Of a stretch of 37,395 nucleotides of DNA, positions 31,648-37,395 are shown piece by piece. The notes beneath the pieces are model-generated. The model did no database searches. It was not told the DNA's origin and worked only from the letters and a program-made list of their open reading frames with translations. The stretch comes from an uncultured Alphaproteobacteria bacterium. Its GTDB lineage: Bacteria; Pseudomonadota; Alphaproteobacteria; RF32; CAG-239. Each line of letters starts with the position of its first letter. Position 1 is the first letter of the stretch. Location of the stretch: assembly GCA_934277545.1 (NCBI GenBank), contig CAKQUG010000010.1, forward strand, positions 1 through 37,395. The letters are read 5' to 3'. The position numbers were made by a program, and so were the translations under genes.

Positions 31648-33888
31648 TTAATTTTCATTCATTCCACCCGTCTGGATTCCCTGCTTTTCTTCCTGGAAAT
31701 CATTCTTGATGTTGGATTTCACCTTTTGGAATTGCTTCTTGGTGTTGCCGAATTTCCAGGTGAGTGTGAGGCTGATCTGGCGCAGAGGCACCTTTACCGT
31801 CATATTCTGTACATAGTCTGAACCCACGGTTTTCTGCTTGATGTTGAGCTTGTCATCGGTTGGCGTGAAGAACATCAGACTCAAGTCCAGCTTATCCTTG
31901 ACGATGGATTTGGAAAGAGTGGAGTAGAAGAATGACATTCCGCTCTGATAGCCTTGCAGGTTGTGCTGTTTGCTCTGAATGATACTTCCTACTGTCCATT
32001 GCAGCTCCCAAGGAAGTGTCTGTTGCAGATTGATCATCGTACTGCTGTTCCAGCCATGATTCTTCCATCCCAATACTTCGCTTCGCAAATCATTGTAGCT
32101 CAGACTCTCGTTCAGCATCAATCTCGTCTTCTTGAACACCAGCCAGTTGGCAAAGATATTTAGACTGGCGTTGCGGGTTTTCGACACATTGCCGTAGGTG
32201 GTGTTGAGCAGGTTGTCTGCATCGATGAACGAATACTGCTCTATCTTGTTGTTGCAGAATCCGTAGCCCAGAGTTGTACTCAGAATGAATCGTGGATTGT
32301 AATAATTAAATACCATGTTCACCTGATGCGACTTCACTACGTCGAGGTCTGTATTGCCATAGCTGATGGCGGTAGGATTACTGCGGTCAACATAAGGGTT
32401 AAGGTAGGTAATTCCCGGACGTGTAATGCGCATGCTGTAGTTAACGCCGAGATTCATACCTGGAGCAATGGCGTAAGAGAGGCTGGCGCTCGGTACGAGA
32501 TTGCCGTAATCTTTATCAAAATCATCGCCCTTGCCCTGCTCGAATTTCACTTTCTCCCAGGTCTTTTCGTATCGGCTACCCATCATGGTGCTCCATTTCC
32601 CGAAGCTGCCCTTCCATTCTGCATAGGCAGCCAGGATGTTCTGGGTGTTCTTATACTCCATACTGTTGGCAGGGTTCAGCGTCTCAGTTTTATCTGCCGC
32701 CACATCGTAGTAGCGTGAATCGCTTCTGTTGATGCGGGCTATGTATTTGGCTCCGAAATTCAGGCGCTGGGTGGCGCTGAGCGAATGGGTAAAATCTGCC
32801 TGGAAAGTATGTTCAGTGCCTCGGGTCTTACTTTTGGAGAGCAGATTGTTGAGCTGGAGAGCCGTCACATGGCTGATGTCGTCGTAGAACGTATAGTTGT
32901 CTGTGTGAGATGGGTTGGTACTGAATAGATAGCTGAGAATGAGGTAGTTCGTGCGCTCCTTGTTGAAAAATCGCTGATAATCGATGCTTCCGTTGAAGGA
33001 GGTATTGCCCAGATTCTGTTTCATCTCATTGCCGTATTCGAATCCTTTGCCGTAGATTCCGCCTGTCATCTTTGTGAGTGGGTGACCTGTAATCTTCTGG
33101 TTGAAGGTGGTCAGTCCTGCAGTAGCGCTGATGTTGCTCAGTGAATCAAGTTCGTAGCTCAGACTGATGTTGCCCATTGAGAAAGGCTGCTTCATATCCG
33201 AATTCTGATAGTAGTTCATCGTGCAGCCATCCTTCTGTAATCGGTCGAAGGAGATGGTGGTTCCATTCATGCGCTGATGATTGTACATTCCGTTGGCACT
33301 ATAGGTGAGCTTGCCCTGCTGACCGCTGATGAAGGCGGAGATGCGCTGTGCCTGGTTGCCGGCAGCTGCACTGATATTGCCATTATAGCCATTGCTGAAG
33401 TCGTTGCCTCCGGCTCCATTTACAGCTTGCTTGTTGAGTACGATGTTGAGCACGCCGCCCGTACCTTCAGCATCATATTTGGCTCCCGGGTTGGTGATTA
33501 CTTCTATGTTTTTTACCATAGTTGCCGGCATTGCCTTGAAAATCTGCGAAGGGTTGGCTGAGAACATCGGATTCGGCTTTCCATCAACATACACTTTGAA
33601 ACTGGATGAACCGTTCACGGTGATATTGTCCTGGCCATCCACGGTAACCATCGGCACCTTGCGCAGCATGTCGAGAACGGTAGAGGCCTTGGCGTCAGCA
33701 TCCTGCTGTACGTTGTAGGTCATCTTGTCGGTCTCCATTTTTACCAGCGGTTTCGAGGCAACCACGGTAACGCTTGCCAGGTCGAAGTCCTTCCATATCG
33801 AGTCGTTTTTCTCGACATCACTCTGTGCGAAACTTTCGAGTGAGCAGACGAGCAGGGTGCTCATCAATATCAATGATTTCTGTTTCAT
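31648..33888 (-). CDS. Outer-membrane beta-barrel family protein (TonB receptor-like)
   Basis: 746 residues. A signal peptide (KSLILMSTLLVCSLESFAQ, cut near residue 22) is followed by a plug-like domain (DADAKASTVLDMLRKVPMV, VNGSSSFKVYVDGKPN, EVITNPGAKYDAEGTGGVLNIV). A long barrel rich in alternating aromatic strands runs to the C-terminus, typical of the OMP_b-brl_3 (TonB-linked) family of Bacteroidetes. No N-terminal carboxypeptidase-like repeat and no SusD gene alongside, so it is not a Sus pair. Substrate unknown. Transcribed alone from its own promoter to its own terminator. Confidence 0.9.
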   Translation of the reverse strand: MKQKSLILMSTLLVCSLESFAQSDVEKNDSIWKDFDLASVTVVASKPLVKMETDKMTYNVQQDADAKASTVLDMLRKVPMVTVDGQDNITVNGSSSFKVYVDGKPNPMFSANPSQIFKAMPATMVKNIEVITNPGAKYDAEGTGGVLNIVLNKQAVNGAGGNDFSNGYNGNISAAAGNQAQRISAFISGQQGKLTYSANGMYNHQRMNGTTISFDRLQKDGCTMNYYQNSDMKQPFSMGNISLSYELDSLSNISATAGLTTFNQKITGHPLTKMTGGIYGKGFEYGNEMKQNLGNTSFNGSIDYQRFFNKERTNYLILSYLFSTNPSHTDNYTFYDDISHVTALQLNNLLSKSKTRGTEHTFQADFTHSLSATQRLNFGAKYIARINRSDSRYYDVAADKTETLNPANSMEYKNTQNILAAYAEWKGSFGKWSTMMGSRYEKTWEKVKFEQGKGDDFDKDYGNLVPSASLSYAIAPGMNLGVNYSMRITRPGITYLNPYVDRSNPTAISYGNTDLDVVKSHQVNMVFNYYNPRFILSTTLGYGFCNNKIEQYSFIDADNLLNTTYGNVSKTRNASLNIFANWLVFKKTRLMLNESLSYNDLRSEVLGWKNHGWNSSTMINLQQTLPWELQWTVGSIIQSKQHNLQGYQSGMSFFYSTLSKSIVKDKLDLSLMFFTPTDDKLNIKQKTVGSDYVQNMTVKVPLRQISLTLTWKFGNTKKQFQKVKSNIKNDFQEEKQGIQTGGMNEN

Positions 33889-33977
33889 ATTCTTTTCCTT
33901 TTCTTTTCTTATGTTAATGCTATCTTTTTTCTTATTCTTTTTAAGTTCATGCGCCTTTCTTCTGTAGATTGGCGATG

Positions 33978-34007
33978 CAAAGATAAGGTGTTTTCTTGAA
34001 ACAGCAA
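33978..34007 (-). promoter_or_regulatory. Promoter of the outer-membrane protein gene
   Basis: On the minus strand TATCTTTG (33985-33978) with TTG at 34007-34005 and a 19-bp spacer. The leader to the ATG at 33888 would be about 85 nt. Confidence 0.65.
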
Positions 34008-34119
34008 TGAATGGGAGAGGGGTTTAACCCAACAATAACCTACTGGCTCATCCGATTAACTTAAAGATAACATTTGTATGGAAAAAATGCAGCAAAAAAA
34101 GCAAATTGTAACAGAAACA

Positions 34120-34151
34120 TTCGTTTATCTCGAATTTTATTTGTAATTTCG
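34120..34151 (+). promoter_or_regulatory. Probable promoter of the S9 peptidase
   Basis: TAATTTCG (34144-34151) followed by CACC is one base off TAnnTTTG, and TTCG at 34120-34123 is one base off TTTG with a 20-bp spacer. The ATG is at 34177. Confidence 0.5.
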
Positions 34152-34176
34152 CACCAAAATCAAAATAAGGACATTT

Positions 34177-36729
34177 ATGAATAAACTGATTCTGAAAACA
34201 ACAAAAAGCGGACTGCTGGCAGCTGCCCTGATGGCTTCAATCTCTGCCAGTGCCGAAACCATAGAGGTGAAAACGCTGAAATATGCAGGCCCCTATGCCG
34301 TAGCACAGCCTTGGATGGCTGACAGTGTGAACATCAAGGGCGAAGCGTTCGACCTTAAGCAGTTGCTCGATTCACCATTGTCTTTCACATTATTAAATAA
34401 AGGCAAGGAGGTGAGTGCAGCCCAACTCCTTACCGACAAGCAGCAGGATGCGCTCCATCTGGCTTCTTTCTGCGTATCCAACACCCAGCGCACAAAAGCA
34501 ACCATCGCGGTAGAAGGATTGGAGCAATACCGTCTGTTCGTTGACGGAGAGCAGGTAGAGGTGAACGGCGATAAGGCAGAAACTATCCTGACTCCTTCGC
34601 AGCATACAGTTGTCATCAAATATCTTACCCGGAAGAATGCATCTTCTGCGAAGAAATCTCTCAAGTTGACCGTTACCGCAGCCGATGGTGCTCCGCTTTC
34701 TGTAGGCGATGCGACAGTCAAGCGTGCCTATAATATCTATGATGTGATTTGTGCGCCCAACTATCCGAGTGTTTCAATCTCACCAAACGGAAAGTTTATC
34801 CTAGTTCGAAAAACATGGGTAGATAGAAAAGGTAATAACCATAGTATTAATGAACTTCGCAACGCTCAGACTAACAAACTAATGGCTACGTTTGAGGAGA
34901 GCGTAACATGGATGCCTGCAAGCAATAAACTGTATTTTACCCAGAAGGCAAGCGACAGCAGTATTGCTGGAGAAGAAAAGCAGGATGGCACATTGCAGCT
35001 CATCACCATCAACCCGCTGACGATGGAGCGCGAAGTGCTGGCAAGCAATCTTCCTGAAGGCTGGTTCCAGTTTACACCCGATGAAAAAACGCTCATCTAT
35101 ACGCTCACTACTGAAGGCAGAAAAAAGGATCCGCAAGTTTATGATGTAAAAGAACCGGAAGACAGACAGCCTGGTTGGCGCGAACGCAGCAATCTCGCCA
35201 AATATGATCTTGCATCGGGCATTCTCCAGCCGCTTACCTTCGGTTACCACAACATCTATTTGATGGATATTTCTGCCGATTCGCGTTATCTGCTGATAGG
35301 AAAGGGAGAGGAGCGACTCACCAAGCGTCCTACAACCCTGACATCATTCTACCGCCTGGATTTGGGTAGTATGAATGCATCTGCAGCCACTGCGCCAAAG
35401 GTAGAACCCCTGATAGAAAAGGGCGAATTTCTGAACAGCGCCCAGTTCTCGCCGGATGGCAAGAGTATTCTCGTGAGTGCTTCGCCGGAAGCTTTCAACG
35501 GCATTGGAAAGAATGTGGAAGAAGGACAGACGCCTAGCATGATCGACACCCAGCTCTATCTGATGACCTTGGCAGACAAGAAGGTTCGTGCGCTGACCAG
35601 GGATTTCAATCCGAATGTGCTGAGTACGGAATGGAGTAAGGTCGATGGAAACATCTATTTTACAGCTGAAGATAAAGACTGCGTGCATCTCTTCCAGCTC
35701 AATCCGAAATCGGGTAAGTTTACGCTTCTCAAAACTCCTGAAGAGTACATCAAGAGTTTCTCAATAGCCACTTCTGCAGCAGAAATGGCTTTCTCCGGTC
35801 AGAGTGCATCCAATGCCGACCGACTTTATAAGATGAATACAAAGGCCCTAAAATCGCAATTGGTTGACGATTTGAGTGCGCGCGAGTTGAAGGATGTTGA
35901 ACTGGGCGAATGCAAGGCTTGGAATTTTGTCAATTCAAGGGGCGATACGCTTTGCTGCCGTTACTATCTGCCACCTCATTTTGATGCATCGAAGAAGTAT
36001 CCGATGATAGTGAATTATTATGGCGGATGCAGTCCTACGAGCCGCATGTTCCAGAGCCGTTATCCTCATCATGTTTATGCGGCGATGGGCTATGTAGTGC
36101 TGGTTGTGAACCCAAGCGGAGCCACCGGATTCGGTCAGAAATTCTCTGCCCGCCATGTAGATACGGCAGGCGAGGGAGTGGCTGAAGACATCATCTCCAG
36201 CACCCAGGCTTTCTGCGATGAGCATGCTTTCGTAAACCGCAAGAAGATAGGCTGCATCGGCGCCAGCTACGGCGGATTCATGACTCAGTATCTTCAGACC
36301 AAGACCGACCTCTTTGCTGCAGCCATCTCGCATGCAGGCATCAGCGACCACACCAGCTATTGGGGTGAGGGCTATTGGGGCTACAGCTACAGCGAAGTTT
36401 CTATGGCGAACGAATATCCTTGGACCAACAAGCATCTCTTTGTAGATCAGAGTCCGCTCTATAATGCCGACAAGATTCATACTCCGCTGCTGTTTGTTCA
36501 CGGTACTGCCGATAATAATGTGCCTGTGGGCGAGAGCATCCAGCTCTATACTGCCCTGAAACTTCTCGGCCGTCCTACGGCGATGGTATTGGTAGATGGT
36601 CAGGATCATCACATCATCGACTACGAGAAGCGACTGAAATGGCAGAACACCATCTTTGCTTGGTTTGCCAAGTGGTTGCAGGATGATGCTTCCTGGTGGA
36701 CGGAAATGTATGGTGATGAAAAGATGTAG
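34177..36729 (+). CDS. Secreted S9 family (prolyl oligopeptidase/DPP-like) serine peptidase
   Basis: 850 residues. The signal peptide spans residues 1-27 (ending ISASAETIEV). A beta-propeller-like region with repeated WD-style strands covers about 170-590. The alpha/beta hydrolase domain (about 600-850) has GASYGGFMTQY with catalytic Ser697, HGTADNNVP with Asp779, and GQDHHIIDYEKR with the His at about 811-812. Such periplasmic enzymes trim N-terminal dipeptides or oligopeptides, often after Pro or Ala. It is divergent from the outer-membrane gene and convergent with the MFS gene, so it stands alone. Confidence 0.95.
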   Translation: MNKLILKTTKSGLLAAALMASISASAETIEVKTLKYAGPYAVAQPWMADSVNIKGEAFDLKQLLDSPLSFTLLNKGKEVSAAQLLTDKQQDALHLASFCVSNTQRTKATIAVEGLEQYRLFVDGEQVEVNGDKAETILTPSQHTVVIKYLTRKNASSAKKSLKLTVTAADGAPLSVGDATVKRAYNIYDVICAPNYPSVSISPNGKFILVRKTWVDRKGNNHSINELRNAQTNKLMATFEESVTWMPASNKLYFTQKASDSSIAGEEKQDGTLQLITINPLTMEREVLASNLPEGWFQFTPDEKTLIYTLTTEGRKKDPQVYDVKEPEDRQPGWRERSNLAKYDLASGILQPLTFGYHNIYLMDISADSRYLLIGKGEERLTKRPTTLTSFYRLDLGSMNASAATAPKVEPLIEKGEFLNSAQFSPDGKSILVSASPEAFNGIGKNVEEGQTPSMIDTQLYLMTLADKKVRALTRDFNPNVLSTEWSKVDGNIYFTAEDKDCVHLFQLNPKSGKFTLLKTPEEYIKSFSIATSAAEMAFSGQSASNADRLYKMNTKALKSQLVDDLSARELKDVELGECKAWNFVNSRGDTLCCRYYLPPHFDASKKYPMIVNYYGGCSPTSRMFQSRYPHHVYAAMGYVVLVVNPSGATGFGQKFSARHVDTAGEGVAEDIISSTQAFCDEHAFVNRKKIGCIGASYGGFMTQYLQTKTDLFAAAISHAGISDHTSYWGEGYWGYSYSEVSMANEYPWTNKHLFVDQSPLYNADKIHTPLLFVHGTADNNVPVGESIQLYTALKLLGRPTAMVLVDGQDHHIIDYEKRLKWQNTIFAWFAKWLQDDASWWTEMYGDEKM

Positions 36730-36740
36730 ATGAAGCTTGT

Positions 36741-36795
36741 GAGGAAGTTAAGGGAAGTTAAGGGAAGTTAGGGAAGTTAGAGGGAAGTTAAGGGA
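36741..36795. repeat. Tandem ~10-bp repeat downstream of the S9 peptidase
   Basis: Five units of GGGAAGTTAA type (each 9-11 bp) follow one another. A reverse-complement partner, CTTAACTTCCC, occurs near 36834-36844, so the transcript could fold in several registers. The remaining spacer to the terminator shows no gene. Confidence 0.8.
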
Positions 36796-36908
36796 CAAAT
36801 GTCCTAAGTTTAAGCTAGAAGACTATTGTCTCTTAACTTCCCGAACGACCGTAGGGAGTGATAACTTCTTTAACTTCAATCAATTCCCTCACTTGCGAAA
36901 CTTGAATA

Positions 36909-36956
36909 AAAAAGAGATTATATTCCCTAAAGACAAGGCGAATATAATCTCTTTTT
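36909..36956. terminator. Bidirectional intrinsic terminator
   Basis: AAAAAGAGATTATATTC at 36909-36925 pairs perfectly over 17 bp with 36940-36956, giving T runs on both strands. It separates the convergent S9 peptidase and MFS genes. Confidence 0.92.
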
Positions 36957-36961
36957 GTGTT

Positions 36962-37395
36962 TTATTTCTTGCAGTTTAGCGTGATAAGCAGAGAAATCAT
37001 GGCGAAGGCGATTCCTACGATGCAGACACCGAGCCAGTCGGCTTGCGTCCAGATGTAACCGGCACAGAAAGTGCCTAGCGAACCACCGATGAAATAGCTG
37101 GTCATGAAAATGGTGTTGGCGCGGTTGGAAGCCTGCGGAATCTCCTGCAGACAACCACTCTGATTGCTGAGCTGCTGACATTGCAGACCGATGTCAACCA
37201 GGATGATGGCTGCGATGAGTCCGGTGTAAGTGTCGCCGAAAAGCAAGGCTATTGCCCAGGCGATGATCTGCATTCCTGCTCCGAACAGATTGAATTTTCG
37301 AATGCCAAACCTAGGAATCAGTTTTCCCACACCACTGGCAGCAACGGCTCCCATGATTCCGCAAAGTCCGAGCATTCCTACCATATCACTTCCTG
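36962..37395 (-). CDS. MFS transporter, partial (C-terminal part only)
   Basis: The frame is open to the right edge of the window; about 144 codons are visible. Five hydrophobic helices are present, with VGKLIPRFGIRKFN as the cytoplasmic MFS loop and NRANTIFMTSYFIGGSLGTF near the end, typical of the last half of a 12-helix major facilitator. The N-terminal half lies beyond 37395. The substrate cannot be inferred; the protein looks like the drug-efflux or sugar branch of bacterial MFS proteins. Confidence 0.85.
   Translation of the reverse strand, partial: GSDMVGMLGLCGIMGAVAASGVGKLIPRFGIRKFNLFGAGMQIIAWAIALLFGDTYTGLIAAIILVDIGLQCQQLSNQSGCLQEIPQASNRANTIFMTSYFIGGSLGTFCAGYIWTQADWLGVCIVGIAFAMISLLITLNCKK

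Noticed and set aside
31648..33888. SusC of a polysaccharide utilisation locus
   Set aside because: No SusD gene or glycoside hydrolases alongside, no carboxypeptidase-like N-terminal domain, and the protein is shorter than a SusC.
35935..36612. Minus-strand frame of 225 codons opposite the S9 catalytic domain
   Set aside because: Shadow of the conserved hydrolase domain with no family features.
36741..36795. Possible CRISPR array
   Set aside because: The units are about 10 bp, contiguous and without spacers, so this is a simple tandem repeat.

Overview
The window reads as chromosomal DNA of a gut Bacteroidales bacterium, most likely Prevotellaceae (Segatella/Prevotella copri-like). This is inference from Bacteroidetes promoter boxes (TAnnTTTG with an upstream TTTG/TTG about 20 bp away), the UpxY/tyrosine-invertase capsule layout, and an outer-membrane beta-barrel protein and S9 peptidase typical of that group. 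No rRNA, tRNA or CRISPR array was seen.

Positions 61-21797 form one long minus-strand polysaccharide (capsule/O-antigen) locus. It starts with a NusG-like UpxY antiterminator (20739-21797) and a tyrosine recombinase lacking its catalytic end (19935-20720). A block of small unrecognised genes follows (16636-18814 and 18965-19492), then dTDP-sugar genes in the order rfbC-rfbA-rfbB-rfbC (13028-16309). Next comes an AT-rich five-gene cassette that looks like phage defence (7886-12630), and finally the assembly genes: Wzx flippase, a 4Fe-4S FrhB-like protein, pyruvyltransferase, EpsG/Wzy polymerase, GT2 glycosyltransferase and two acyltransferases (61-7879). From 12630 down to 61 all genes are on one strand with overlaps or gaps of at most 29 nt, so defence and capsule genes probably share a transcript.

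Upstream of upxY lies a 187-bp segment (21953-22139) bounded by a perfect 15-bp inverted repeat. It carries a good Bacteroidetes promoter that in this read points away from the capsule operon, toward the 3' end of the adjacent complete tyrosine recombinase (22203-23423). This is a classic invertible promoter caught in the OFF orientation. If the transcript extends far enough, the switch would control surface polysaccharide and the embedded defence cassette together.

The defence-like cassette is the most novel content: GNAT plus PUA-like protein, ASCH protein, a membrane putAbiC-like domain fused to a P-loop kinase-like domain, an ABC-type AAA ATPase, and a DUF4435/TOPRIM protein. The last two match the AriA/AriB layout of PARIS.

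To the right are a decayed group II intron (about 23611-24170), a umuC-umuD pair in reversed order, and a nitroreductase with a PIF1-type helicase on the plus strand. These are followed by a metY-malY sulfur amino-acid pair, an outer-membrane beta-barrel protein, a secreted S9 peptidase, and a truncated MFS transporter running off the right edge. Several intrinsic terminators and promoters are visible between these units. Interspersed noncoding repeats occur only in the upper part of the capsule operon (about 15.7-19.8 kb).
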